A DNA stretch of 64,000 bases from ZC4RG25 sp023428365 (GCA_050283925.1 JBNOAI010000001.1:372001-436000), one strand, 5' to 3'. Positions 34,621 to 42,520 are shown, numbered from the stretch's first letter. Notes: generated from the sequence alone by a model not told the origin. Numbers and translations are program-made.

Positions 34621-34646
34621 GTGGGTTTGGCAAGTATAATATTCTC
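34621..34646 (-). repeat. right terminal inverted repeat of the IS1595-type element
   Basis: Reverse complement of the left end with four mismatches in 26 bases. It lies 37 bases upstream of the transposase start and directly abuts the right target duplication. Confidence 0.85.
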
Positions 34647-34654
34647 CGCTGATC
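34647..34654. repeat. target-site duplication, right copy
   Basis: CGCTGATC, identical to 31565-31572. The bases on either side of the two copies differ, so the repeat is exactly eight. Confidence 0.85.
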
Positions 34655-34708
34655 GACGCCCCGCCCTAACCTTCAGGCAGCTGATAATCGTGCTGCGGGG
34701 GCGGTCGG

Positions 34709-35365
34709 ATGTACGGGCGGATTTCCACACTGGCGTTCGTTGGAATTGAAGCCCGTCCGGTTCAGGTTGAAGTCCGCATTAGTCCCGGACAGCATGTGTT
34801 TGCGATCGTCGGGCTGCCGGATAAGGCGGTAGCAGAGAGCCGCGAGCGGGTGCGTAACGCGCTGCATGCCATCGGCCTGGGGCTGCCTTGGACGCACATC
34901 ACCGTCAATCTGGCTCCGGCCGATTTGCCCAAGGAAGGAAGCCACTTCGACCTGCCCATCGCGTTGGCACTGATGGTCGCGATGGAGGCCATCTCACCCG
35001 ATACGATCGAAGGGTTCGCTGCGATCGGGGAATTGGCGCTCGATGGTCAAATCCGTGCGACACCGGGCGCGCTGCCGGCAGCGATTGGCGCCAATTCCAT
35101 GGAAAAGGGGTTGATCTGCGCGGCGGCGAGTGGTCCGGAGGCGGCCTGGGCAGCGGCAGATATGGACATCATCGCAGCGCCGCATCTTTTGTCGCTGGTC
35201 AATCATTTCCGCGGACAACAGACGCTGCGCCGTCCCGAGCCCAATCTCATCCAGGACGATGTGGCGCTGCCGGATCTGGCTGACATCAAGGGGCAGGAAA
35301 CCGCGCGACGTGCGCTCGAGGTCGCCGCTGCGGGAGGGCACAATCTTCTCATGTCAGGAACGTAG
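34709..35365 (+). pseudogene. comM: comM/yifB 5' fragment, interrupted by an integrated element
   Basis: This encodes the first 214 or so residues of ComM (YifB, Mg-chelatase-like AAA ATPase), which helps integrate DNA during natural transformation and branch migration. The N-terminal Lon-protease-like domain is intact (VEVRISPGQHVFAIVGLPDKA split, DLPKEGSHFDLPIAL). The frame then runs through ADIKGQETARRALEVAA to GGHNLLM, exactly where GPPGSGKS should follow, and hits a TAG four codons later. The remainder is at 49584-50477. The protein lacks the ATPase, so ComM function is presumably lost while the element is present. Confidence 0.93.
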
Positions 35366-35369
35366 GACC
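35351..35369. other. left attachment junction (attL) of the comM element
   Basis: ComM sequence ends at the ATG of 35351-35353 and element sequence follows, with TAGGACC at 35363-35369. Joining element ends in silico gives GGTCCTA...TAGGACC flanking a 28-base centre, as in attP sites of large serine recombinases. Confidence 0.7.
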
Positions 35370-35380
35370 AAGGAGCTTAG

Positions 35381-35608
35381 ATGACATTCGCACTCAAAAC
35401 AACCGCTGATCTTATCCAGATTGCTCGTGCTGGAGGAGGGTTCCATCTCGATGCTAGTTTACGCGACACAAAGGACCTAGTTCAAATTGCTCAAGCAGCT
35501 AATGGAACGGGTGCGCGACTAGTGTTTGCCGGAATGAAGCTCCGCTCGACGGCCGATCTGACGACGATCGCACATGCTGGCGGTGGCTGCGTCCAGTTTC
35601 TTCCGTAG
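35381..35608 (+). CDS. 75-residue repeat protein of unknown function
   Basis: Three tandem repeats of 24-26 residues fill the protein. Each runs L-(K/R)-x-T-x-DL-xx-IA-x-A and then a glycine-rich turn and a short strand (LKTTADLIQIARAGGG, LRDTKDLVQIAQAANG, LRSTADLTTIAHAGGG). This suggests a small alpha/beta solenoid. I recall similar repeats in other short bacterial proteins but know no function. ATG 35381 follows AAGGAG by seven bases. It is the first gene inside the left end of the element. Confidence 0.65.
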   Translation: MTFALKTTADLIQIARAGGGFHLDASLRDTKDLVQIAQAANGTGARLVFAGMKLRSTADLTTIAHAGGGCVQFLP

Positions 35609-35655
35609 CCTCAGCAGCATTGATCTTGCCGCTGGTAATCCAGTTTGGAACTCGC

Positions 35656-36438
35656 ATGCCACCAGAGCCAAATCTTGAAGACTACGAAAGCTTGATCAAG
35701 GCACATCTTGCCAAGCTTTTCGAAAATGCAACGCGCGCTCTTAGGGATATCGAGGCTAAGGCCAGGATGCACGGGCGCTCAGGCCGCGTTGCTCTCGTAC
35801 TTTCTGCGGTGGTGCTGGAAGAATTTGAGAAGGGTCTAGAACTCGCTTTGACTGAGCTCAAGCGCGTTTCTAAGCGCACACAGCTTGACGGTTATTTATT
35901 GCGGCAATCCACGGGACGATTGCTGAGTACCTTTCAAGAAGACCTCACCGTCGCAGCGAAGCCATATCTGACGAGAGCGTTTATGGGGGCGAAAGCGATC
36001 GAGGGAGAGCTTGGAAAATTGGAAGCGCTGCGTCAATCTAAGCTGCGATTCTATGATATCGGGCTCTTTGATCCGTCAGAGCCTGCTGCCAACAGCAACG
36101 TCAGCAATCATCTTAGCATCGGCGTAATGTCAGGCGGAGCCGTCCAGCAAGGTACAGTTGGCTCAAAGCAGACTCAACTCACGATCAATCATCAGGACAT
36201 CAGTGATGCTTTGCATGCGTTTGAGCGTGCGCTTTCTGCCATCAGCTTAAGCGAGGAGCATCGTAAAGAAGCGGCGGCTGATATCTCCACCATCAAAGCT
36301 CAGCTAGAAAAGGCGCATCCTTCGACTACAATCCTTCGCGAGACAGGCAAGTCGCTACGCAATATCTGCGAAGGAGCAGTGGGAGGCGCACTTTCTGGGC
36401 CAGCTCTTAGTGCGTTGTGGAAGATGCTGGGACTGTGA
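35656..36438 (+). CDS. unknown protein with hydrophobic C-terminal segment
   Basis: About 260 residues from ATG 35656. Residues 1-130 are helical and charged. A glycine-rich stretch (LSIGVMSGGAVQQGTVG) follows at about 153-170, then a helical region and a C-terminal hydrophobic segment (LRNICEGAVGGALSGPALSALW). This order (helical head, low-complexity strand, then a C-terminal amphipathic or hydrophobic segment) resembles several defence-island proteins of the AbiTii kind, but I cannot assign the family. It follows the repeat protein on the same strand after about 47 bases. Confidence 0.6.
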   Translation: MPPEPNLEDYESLIKAHLAKLFENATRALRDIEAKARMHGRSGRVALVLSAVVLEEFEKGLELALTELKRVSKRTQLDGYLLRQSTGRLLSTFQEDLTVAAKPYLTRAFMGAKAIEGELGKLEALRQSKLRFYDIGLFDPSEPAANSNVSNHLSIGVMSGGAVQQGTVGSKQTQLTINHQDISDALHAFERALSAISLSEEHRKEAAADISTIKAQLEKAHPSTTILRETGKSLRNICEGAVGGALSGPALSALWKMLGL

Positions 36439-36445
36439 TGAGAGC

Positions 36446-36670
36446 CTACTCGCAGCACTCCTCCATCGCTCTAATCTGCCGCTGAACTTGGCCCTGCATT
36501 GCGCTGTGATCCAGAACGCGGTCTAGTGCCTCCAGAGCACCTGAGCAGCGAACAAATTCATCTCTGCTTGTCACGCCTCCTGCTACATGCGCATAGAGGC
36601 GTTCACGAGCCTCGCTGACTGCCATCATAAGGCGTAGGAAGTCGCTGTATCGCGTTGGATGCCCTGTCAT
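36446..36670 (-). CDS. small hypothetical protein
   Basis: A 74-residue helical frame (MTGHPTRYSDFLRLMMAV at the start; EALDRVLDHSAMQG near the end) closing in CCE. It is convergent with the preceding gene, with seven bases between stops. The ribosome site is weak (GGGA eleven bases upstream). I do not recognise it, and it could be non-coding. Confidence 0.4.
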   Translation of the reverse strand: MTGHPTRYSDFLRLMMAVSEARERLYAHVAGGVTSRDEFVRCSGALEALDRVLDHSAMQGQVQRQIRAMEECCE

Positions 36671-36813
36671 CGCCTAGTCCCGTGAGTTCTCTTTTTGTTC
36701 TTATTTGGATAATTGAGGGCTGGACCACAGTCAAGTAGCAGTGTGGGGGCTATTGCCCAGCCTCCGACGTTCAATGATGCTCCTAGCCTAACCACGATCA
36801 GGATTGAATCCTA

Positions 36814-37497
36814 ATGATAGGCCCATCTCCAGAACACGCCGATTGGTGGTATATTTTCTCATGGAAGGGTCTTCTTTGGTCGCTAGTTTTAGCTGCCGTT
36901 TCTGCCGCCTCAGTAGTCATTTTTACGCTGCTACAGTTCTGGTCAGATGGGATTAGGGATAGACGCGCAGCAGAACGCCAGAGTGTACTTGAGCTGCAAA
37001 CTGAACAAGCCAGAGCTGCCGCTGCGGAAGCCAATGCAGAAGCGGCAAGAGCAAGTGAAGAGGCTGCCCAAACCAATCTGGTGCTTGAAAGAGAAAGAAA
37101 AGCACGTCTCGAAATCGAAGCACGCCTCGCTCCTCGCAGCATGAGCCCTTCTCAGATGGATGAGATGATAGCTGCGCTCCAACAGTTTTCAGGGGAAGCG
37201 ATCTTTCTCAAGACCAACACTCTCGATCCAGAGGCCGTCAGCTTCGCAAACCAGTTGAAAGCTACATTAGAGCGCGCTGGTTGGGCGGTTCAGATATGGC
37301 GTGCTCCAGACTGGACAGTCGACAATGGAGCCGGATTGCTACTGGAATTCTTTAGGGGCGCGAATAATAGGAGCCGCAGCGCAGGGCATGCGCTCATTGC
37401 AGCGCTCACCAGCCTCGGCCTCCATGTTCAGACAGCGGAAGTCGAGGTCGGTAATCCAACCGCATTCTTGCGCTTAGTTATAGGACGTAAGAATTAG
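36814..37497 (+). CDS. membrane-anchored coiled-coil protein of unknown function
   Basis: A 227-residue protein with one transmembrane helix (about 17-43), then a long Ala/Glu/Arg-rich coiled coil (about 50-108). A compact alpha/beta domain follows from about residue 112 (MSPSQMDEMIAALQQF, FANQLKATLERAGWAVQIW, HALIAALTSLGLHVQTAEV, FLRLVIGRKN). The same three-part plan is common among uncharacterised bacterial proteins; the C-terminal domain looks like a small ligand- or nucleotide-binding fold, but no motif confirms it. It stands alone on the plus strand in the left part of the element. Confidence 0.6.
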   Translation: MIGPSPEHADWWYIFSWKGLLWSLVLAAVSAASVVIFTLLQFWSDGIRDRRAAERQSVLELQTEQARAAAAEANAEAARASEEAAQTNLVLERERKARLEIEARLAPRSMSPSQMDEMIAALQQFSGEAIFLKTNTLDPEAVSFANQLKATLERAGWAVQIWRAPDWTVDNGAGLLLEFFRGANNRSRSAGHALIAALTSLGLHVQTAEVEVGNPTAFLRLVIGRKN

Positions 37498-37666
37498 CGG
37501 TTAGAGTCACTTTCGAGTCTTCGCTAGCGCGTAACAACTGGTGACGAATTGCGCTTTTGGCAAAACGTAAGCGCCCTGGCTGGTGTGCGCATGGCTACTT
37601 CCAGCCAAGTTGTGCCGTTCAGGCTGTGGGGTATGCTGATCGCCGCCAGAGATTTGGGGGCAAGAC

Positions 37667-38239
37667 ATGGAGCTGCTTGTTGCTTTCGTCGTCATCGCGT
37701 TTGTCGGCTGGTGCCTCTACAGACTTTTCATGGCTGGAGCGTTCTACGGAGCGCGTCAAGCGATAGGTGAGCTGGTACGCGGCATCGGAAGTCATTGTGA
37801 TACGGAGGACGGCGACGTGCCTCGCGAACTCGGCCGCGCTATCGACAAGACAAAGACGAAGAAGACCTTTCGCGCCTACGTTTTATCTCTTTGGAAGCTG
37901 GGAGATGAGATGGGTCGAGCCTGTTGGACCAATGGAGTGGACTTCGAACAGCGGTCGTCACAGCCGAAGCCCGGAACCGTACAATTGAGTATTACGGAAC
38001 GAGAACTGCGAGACCTACATTGGATTGCCCACATCGGCTTTGAAGCAGCGATGATGTCCAATGCACGCGAGTCGCGGCGCTTTCAAAGCGAGCAGGAAGC
38101 GCAAAGCACGCAAGAGGCGATAGATCACCTTGAGCGAAAATTGCCTAGAGATGCGGAGGACAACGATCCCTTCGCGCTCAGCTTCAACAGGCAAACGCTG
38201 ATCTGGAGTCGATGGCCATCAGAGCCACCTAGATCATGA
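37667..38239 (+). CDS. unknown protein with N-terminal membrane helix
   Basis: A 190-residue protein with an N-terminal hydrophobic helix (LLVAFVVIAFVGWCLYRLF), then a soluble, charged domain of mixed helices including LSITERELRDLHWIAHIGFEAAM. A GGGGG-containing site lies about ten bases before ATG 37667. Its 3' end overlaps the convergent DUF6161 gene by six bases. I do not recognise a family. Its location between other membrane-linked unknowns suggests a shared surface or membrane role, but this is only positional. Confidence 0.55.
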   Translation: MELLVAFVVIAFVGWCLYRLFMAGAFYGARQAIGELVRGIGSHCDTEDGDVPRELGRAIDKTKTKKTFRAYVLSLWKLGDEMGRACWTNGVDFEQRSSQPKPGTVQLSITERELRDLHWIAHIGFEAAMMSNARESRRFQSEQEAQSTQEAIDHLERKLPRDAEDNDPFALSFNRQTLIWSRWPSEPPRS

Positions 38240-39328
38240 GCCTTTGCCCTTAATCAACTCTAGTAGGCCGCTTGGTGGTCCAGCATCAACAGTAGAGCTT
38301 GTCGGCAACGGACGAAAGAGCGCATTCAAAATGAGCGCACGCTCGTTGTCCGATATCCCTACATCTTTATTTGCTGCTAGCCCCAGGAAACTATACGCCA
38401 GCGAATGTCGGAGCAGTGCATCATCTGAAAGCACCATTGTTTGTACGAAGACCCGGCTCACATTCTTGAGAAGCCAACCGTACAAAAGCAGCGGAACAGA
38501 TATCACCGCTATACCGGCTATATTGATGTTACTGTTGCTTGAATTTGCGACATCCTTGATTACCGCAAATATCGTCTCCCAATACAAGACGGTGCAGTAC
38601 AGCGGACCAATCACTAAGAATGAGAACAAGGATAGCCAGAACCACCACGCGTATTTCTTCATATCTGCCGCTCTCTTCCACATTGCGGCCGGTTCCTGCA
38701 ACATGAGCTTGTTCTTGTAAAGGTCCTCAAGGGCGTTGATCTGCACCTGCTTCTCAGCAATAAACTTCTTGAGCGCCTCGGAGTCTCGATCACATGTATC
38801 GCGCGCCTCGTGCGCCCTGCTGAGGACTTCATCAACGTCAATAAGTCTGTAAGAGCCTTCAGCCGCGGGATGCGTAAGGATGGCTGCGCGAATTGGAATC
38901 AGTAGCTGCCTGACCTGTTTATTGCTCCATCGCGGTGAATAGATCACAAGTGCCCATCGGGCTTCTTCATGCTGTCCCTTGTCTATCAAGGTCCGGATAG
39001 AGCGACCTATATAGCCCGTGGAAAGTATCAATTGATGCTCTCTCGCAGCTTTTAGGTATCCATCAAGAGAGTCGATTCGTTGTTTTCGCGCACCTAACTG
39101 CCCCCGGATATTTCCAAGCTCGTTCATTGCCATCGAGGAAATGTCCGATATCGGATGCTCTTGATTGAGCCACCGAATAGCTCCAGTCAGCAAAGTTCCG
39201 CAACTTTTGTAGAACTCTACTTCCTTATCTATCCAGCCTATGGCCTCTTCGTTTGTAAGGCGTAGACTTACGCCTTGCTCTGGCACGTTGATATTAATCG
39301 TGTCTTCTTCTGTTTGACCGTCTGCCAT
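38234..39328 (-). CDS. DUF6161-like membrane protein
   Basis: A 364-residue protein. The N-terminal two thirds are soluble and helical, including a heptad-like region at about 175-215. Two transmembrane helices lie near residues 230-255 and 270-295 (WWFWLSLFSFLVIGPLYC; IAVISVPLLLYGWLL). A C-terminal domain follows with VFVQTMVLSDDALLRHSLAYSFLGL and RALILNALFRP, which matches my memory of DUF6161. Function is unknown. ATG 39328 has no strong ribosome site and is overlapped by the small gene upstream, suggesting coupling. Confidence 0.6.
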   Translation of the reverse strand: MADGQTEEDTININVPEQGVSLRLTNEEAIGWIDKEVEFYKSCGTLLTGAIRWLNQEHPISDISSMAMNELGNIRGQLGARKQRIDSLDGYLKAAREHQLILSTGYIGRSIRTLIDKGQHEEARWALVIYSPRWSNKQVRQLLIPIRAAILTHPAAEGSYRLIDVDEVLSRAHEARDTCDRDSEALKKFIAEKQVQINALEDLYKNKLMLQEPAAMWKRAADMKKYAWWFWLSLFSFLVIGPLYCTVLYWETIFAVIKDVANSSNSNINIAGIAVISVPLLLYGWLLKNVSRVFVQTMVLSDDALLRHSLAYSFLGLAANKDVGISDNERALILNALFRPLPTSSTVDAGPPSGLLELIKGKGS

Positions 39329-39477
39329 CCGCGTGTCTCATGCCTGAGATTGATTCGATGCAGATCAGTGTACAGATAGGATGGGGCATTAGACAGAGGG
39401 GTGCGTATCGGCGTGAGCCGCACATCAGCCCTGTCCATCCCGCGCCCCTCTAAAACTTCATCATCAATTGTCGTCAT
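39268..39477 (-). CDS. small phage-like hypothetical protein
   Basis: From ATG 39477, seven bases after AAGGA, this gives 69 residues (MTTIDDEVLEGRGMDRADVR at the start). The good ribosome site supports translation. Its 3' end overlaps the start of the DUF6161 gene by about 60 bases. Rich in Arg, Asp and Thr, with no recognised domain. Confidence 0.45.
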   Translation of the reverse strand: MTTIDDEVLEGRGMDRADVRLTPIRTPLSNAPSYLYTDLHRINLRHETRGWQTVKQKKTRLISTCQSKA

Positions 39478-39541
39478 CAAAATCCTTTTCAAAATGAAAG
39501 AGAGAGGAGAAGCATCTAGCCTCTCCCCCCCTCCAAGTCGC

Positions 39542-39694
39542 TTACGACGCTAAGTGTTTCCGCAAGTCGTCTACAAGCTTCACCGCCTGGGCTCCCATGG
39601 CATGAGCCACCTTTGCGCCAGTCGCGGTTACACTGATGCGCACAGCACCAGCTTTGATTTGAAATGTGTAGTCACCCACAGTGAATGAATGCAC
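39542..39694 (-). CDS. 50-residue hypothetical protein
   Basis: A GTG at 39694, eight bases after AAGGAAA, opens a 50-residue frame (HSFTVGDYTFQIKAGAVRIS and then VTATGAKVAHAMGAQ). It has a strand-rich N-terminal half and a C-terminal helix ending LRKHLAS. It is too short for routine gene callers but has sensible composition and spacing within the minus-strand gene series. No family recognised. Confidence 0.5.
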   Translation of the reverse strand: MHSFTVGDYTFQIKAGAVRISVTATGAKVAHAMGAQAVKLVDDLRKHLAS

Positions 39695-39723
39695 GCGTCA
39701 ATTTTCCTTATGTGTGGTCAGCA

Positions 39724-40257
39724 TCAATGGTCTTTGAAAGACGACTTGCCGTCTGCTGACCGTTTGAAGGCCAGTCGCCTATTCTTCTTGTCTCGAATTC
39801 GCTTTACTCCCTCGAATGCCCTCAGCGCTTTGGCCTGAGCTTCGGCAATGCGCCAGTCAGGAGGCGGAGTAAGGCTGTATCGTTCGAGCGTCTGCCGTGC
39901 TCCCCGGAACAACCTGACGAGACCAAGAGGCACGTCGAAAGCTCTCACAAAGTTCTCATCTGCAGGGAGTGGGTCTTCCGCCAGGTACGCTCGCCAAGCC
40001 TTCTCACGCTCTGCCAGCGTCGTGCTTCTGCACTTCCTGGGAGACGCCTTCATCGCCCTCAAGTCTGCTCTCAGATGAGCTAGGCTAGGGTCGATGGTGT
40101 AGGGAGCATCAGGTTCTACGAGATGCGCATGGAGGAACTTGAGGAGGTCGTGAAGGTCTCTTCTGGAGATGCCTTCAAGAGACTGCAGCACCTGTGAGTC
40201 TGAGTAGCCTCCAGTAAGGAGACGAAGAGCGGCCACAAGAGCCGCCCTCCTCGTCAT
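39724..40257 (-). CDS. hypothetical protein, basic and helical
   Basis: 177 residues from ATG 40257, which lies five bases after the stop of the upstream gene. The N-terminal part (RRAALVAALRLLTGGYSDSQ; then ISRRDLHDLLKFLHAHLVEP) could be a helix-turn-helix. The C terminus is strongly basic (RIRDKKNRRLAFKRSADGK). This suggests nucleic-acid binding, without proof. It is a middle member of the overlapping minus-strand operon of the element. Confidence 0.55.
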   Translation of the reverse strand: MTRRAALVAALRLLTGGYSDSQVLQSLEGISRRDLHDLLKFLHAHLVEPDAPYTIDPSLAHLRADLRAMKASPRKCRSTTLAEREKAWRAYLAEDPLPADENFVRAFDVPLGLVRLFRGARQTLERYSLTPPPDWRIAEAQAKALRAFEGVKRIRDKKNRRLAFKRSADGKSSFKDH

Positions 40258-40261
40258 CGAC

Positions 40262-41119
40262 TTACTTTCGCGTGATGTGGCCAAGCTGAATGGCCATCGC
40301 AAGGCTCATGGTGCCGACACCTGGAATAGATACGACCAGCCCAGAGCTTGCTCCCTCGCCTCGGTAGACAGAGACGCCTAGCGACTCCAGCTCAGCAATG
40401 AAGCTGTCAGCGACGCCTTCCCCGGTCTTGAGTGCCTGGACTGCCTGATACGCCACAGTGCGCAAGGCCTGCCTGTCGTTGGTGATGATGCCCTTTCGTG
40501 CCAGCTCCCGCAGAGGACTGTCCTCAGGAAGAATGTCGTCAAGCAGCTCCACGTCAGGAAGCCCAGCCTCAGCAATCACACTGTTGGCGTTGGCCACGTA
40601 GCCATCATAGAGCGTGTTGAAGACGCTTTCAGGCAATGCGTTCAGTGTTTCATCAAGCGCGTCCACATTGCCGCTAATGAAGTCGTTGGTGACGGATTGC
40701 AGGCCTTCAGTGCCCAAGGCCGCTTCTGCCTTGTCGTAGGCTGAGTTGTGGTCAGCGACGGCCTTGTCTTCAGCACTTACCTCAGGAGTTTTTTTTGACC
40801 CTCCTGGGATGAAGTCGGGGTCCGTAAGAATGAAGTTGCCGTGAGCATCGCGCTGGACGAAGCCTGCAGCCTCAGCAGCCTGGACGCTCGTGACCAGCCC
40901 ATTCGGCAACCGCACAGTGCCGTCCTTGACGATGCTGGCAGAACCGCTCTGAACGCCATTGCTCTTGATGCCTTCTCCAGAGCCAAACTGATGGCTCAGC
41001 TTCGTGCTGTTGGCGTCAAGCGTGCGCACAAGGCTGTCTGACGTGCCGTTCTTATTCTTGTGCTCCTGAGCGAGCCGTTGAGCATCCTCAGCAGTCATGA
41101 TCTGTACTCGTTCAACCAT
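40262..41119 (-). CDS. hypothetical protein, possible structural or scaffold-like
   Basis: 285 residues from ATG 41119 (MVERVQIMTAEDAQRLAQEH). It has a low-complexity Asn/Ser/Gly N-terminal region, an acidic helical middle (EDKAVADHNSAYDKAEAALG; DALDETLNALPESVFNTLY) and a hydrophobic C terminus (GLVVSIPGVGTMSLAMAIQ). An acidic, helical, Ala-rich composition is common in phage scaffold and virion proteins, but no homology is recognised. The start overlaps the end of the upstream gene by eight bases, so translation is probably coupled. Confidence 0.55.
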   Translation of the reverse strand: MVERVQIMTAEDAQRLAQEHKNKNGTSDSLVRTLDANSTKLSHQFGSGEGIKSNGVQSGSASIVKDGTVRLPNGLVTSVQAAEAAGFVQRDAHGNFILTDPDFIPGGSKKTPEVSAEDKAVADHNSAYDKAEAALGTEGLQSVTNDFISGNVDALDETLNALPESVFNTLYDGYVANANSVIAEAGLPDVELLDDILPEDSPLRELARKGIITNDRQALRTVAYQAVQALKTGEGVADSFIAELESLGVSVYRGEGASSGLVVSIPGVGTMSLAMAIQLGHITRK

Positions 41120-41456
41120 CGTTGTTTTGATTTCCTTGTTGGTTCTTAAAAGCCTGGAGACATACCCGGACCATCTCATCGCGAGTGATCGGGATGACGC
41201 CTCCAGTGATGTTGATGATGTCTTGAAGTTCCCTCGCGTAGTGCGGAGGGGTCGATATGCAAAGGCCAGCGCACGTGTCGGGAATGCGTGGCCATAAGCA
41301 AAGTTGGTGAGGCGTGAAGGAGAGTTTGAGGTCTGGCAGGAGGAACTTTCGCTTCCAGCCTTCCTGCCTCTCCATATGCATTTGAAGCAGACGCTGAATG
41401 TATTGATACGCCTCGAATGAACGCGCAGTGGCTGAGAGAGCGTCTTGCGGCTCCAC
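41112..41456 (-). CDS. hypothetical protein in overlapping phage-like operon
   Basis: 114 residues starting with a GTG that shares its last base with the preceding TAG (TAGTG). The sequence (PQDALSATARSFEAYQYIQR; then PRIPDTCAGLCISTPPHYAR) has an N-terminal helix and a Cys-containing middle region. No family recognised. Overlaps of one and eight bases with its neighbours indicate co-translation. Confidence 0.5.
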   Translation of the reverse strand: MEPQDALSATARSFEAYQYIQRLLQMHMERQEGWKRKFLLPDLKLSFTPHQLCLWPRIPDTCAGLCISTPPHYARELQDIINITGGVIPITRDEMVRVCLQAFKNQQGNQNNDG

Positions 41457-41980
41457 TAGGCAGCGTCCAGCTTAGTTGTGAGTTTGCGCTTCGGCAGTAG
41501 GCGAACACGCTCCAAGAGAATGGCCTTAACCTGAAGCCGTGCTGCCGAGAGCGTCGATGGCTCGATATTCTCGTACTTCACCCACTGAGCCAATCGGATG
41601 GCCGTGTATGCGTCAGCTTTGGAGATATCGAACGCATAGCAGAGGCACGGCCACTGGTAGGTGTTTTCAGAGTGGTTTAGGGCATAAGCGAAGGCCTTTT
41701 CCATGGAGGGCGCAGTGCTCCTTGGATAAGCCTCGCAGAGCCGCTTCAGCTCAAGGTATGCAATCGAGTCGCGGTCAACCTGATTAGGATTGATGTTCAG
41801 AAGCATCCGCAATGTCGCGCCGATCCTCCGTACCTCGCCTGCAGCCTGCTCGGAGAGACCATAGCGCTCCACGATCGAGCGAATCGGAAGGGAGATGTCG
41901 AGCACGTAGTTGCCCCGATCATCCTTCTCGTGCCAAAGGCGCTCCACTTCGAAGGGTTGCCGCTTACTGCTTAGTGACAC
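41456..41980 (-). CDS. hypothetical protein in overlapping phage-like operon
   Basis: 174 residues from GTG 41980, overlapping the upstream gene by 17 bases. The start is charged (SLSSKRQPFEVERLWHEKDD) and the rest mainly helical, with LSEQAAGEVRRIGATLRMLL and a C-terminal LLERVRLLPKRKLTTKLDAA. The helical segment around residues 40-60 could be a small DNA-binding or oligomerisation region. Not recognised. Confidence 0.5.
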   Translation of the reverse strand: MSLSSKRQPFEVERLWHEKDDRGNYVLDISLPIRSIVERYGLSEQAAGEVRRIGATLRMLLNINPNQVDRDSIAYLELKRLCEAYPRSTAPSMEKAFAYALNHSENTYQWPCLCYAFDISKADAYTAIRLAQWVKYENIEPSTLSAARLQVKAILLERVRLLPKRKLTTKLDAA

Positions 41981-42368
41981 GCTTGCTCTTTCCCTTCTTG
42001 TTGGTCTGCTTCGTCTTGTTAGACTGCTTCTTCTTGGGAGCTGGCTTCTTAGCCACTACGCGTTCAGCCGCTGGGGGCTCAGGGGTGTCGTCCTCATCAT
42101 AATCCTGCCAGTCGCCATTCTTTCGGCAGCACGGGCAACGGTTCAGAACAGAACGGTATTCATTGCTGTTGATTTGTCTGTCGTAGGACTTCTCTGAAGC
42201 GAACTGCATCAGGATTTCTTCGAGACAATCCGCCAGTGTCGCTCGTTGTGCGTCTGGCAGCTTCTGCTTATGGGCTGCGATGACTGCGTGATTGTAGCTC
42301 TTGTCTAGAATCTCAATGAAGTCGAGAAGGATGTTATCGACCTCCTCGATTCCTGTAGGTCTGATCAA
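41964..42368 (-). CDS. hypothetical protein with CxxC motif and basic tail
   Basis: 134 residues if started at TTG 42368, which has AGGA eight bases upstream; a longer TTG frame to 42437 lacks a site. The N-terminal half is helical (EEVDNILLDFIEILDKSYNH). A CPCC motif near residue 77 could bind metal, and the last 35 residues are almost all Lys, Pro, Gln and Thr (KKPAPKKKQSNKTKQTNKKG). The tail suggests nucleic-acid contact. It leads the minus-strand gene series that runs to DUF6161. Confidence 0.5.
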   Translation of the reverse strand: MIRPTGIEEVDNILLDFIEILDKSYNHAVIAAHKQKLPDAQRATLADCLEEILMQFASEKSYDRQINSNEYRSVLNRCPCCRKNGDWQDYDEDDTPEPPAAERVVAKKPAPKKKQSNKTKQTNKKGKSKRVTKQ

Positions 42369-42520
42369 AATAAGTTTTCCTGTGATTGTTAGATGATAGG
42401 TGATCGCATGAGGCGTTGCGCCTCGTGAGTTACGCAAAACAAAACGCGCTCATTGGAATCTCTGACGTAAATGCACAGAGTTCCGCTTGAATTATCGATG
42501 TTTACTGATTTCACCCGATT

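Larger units (their letters stand above)
31573..34646. mobile_element. IS1595-superfamily element with passenger genes (about 3.07 kb)
   Basis: The element is bounded by imperfect 26-bp inverted repeats (31573-31598 and 34621-34646, 22 of 26 positions matching) and by the perfect 8-bp direct repeat CGCTGATC. It carries the transposase near the right end and four further genes: a DUF3800 protein, an antisense-overlapping 55-residue protein, a candidate toxin and a Panacea-domain protein. A plain IS1595 element is about 1 kb, so two thirds of this one is cargo. It sits between gshB and comM, just upstream of the comM coding region. Passenger-bearing members of this superfamily are known; this exact cargo is not one I recognise. 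Confidence 0.85.

Noticed and set aside
31577..34643. ATATT as the target duplication of the IS1595-type element
   Set aside because: It lies inside the inverted repeats and is only five bases; CGCTGATC is eight bases, exact, and directly flanks the repeat ends.
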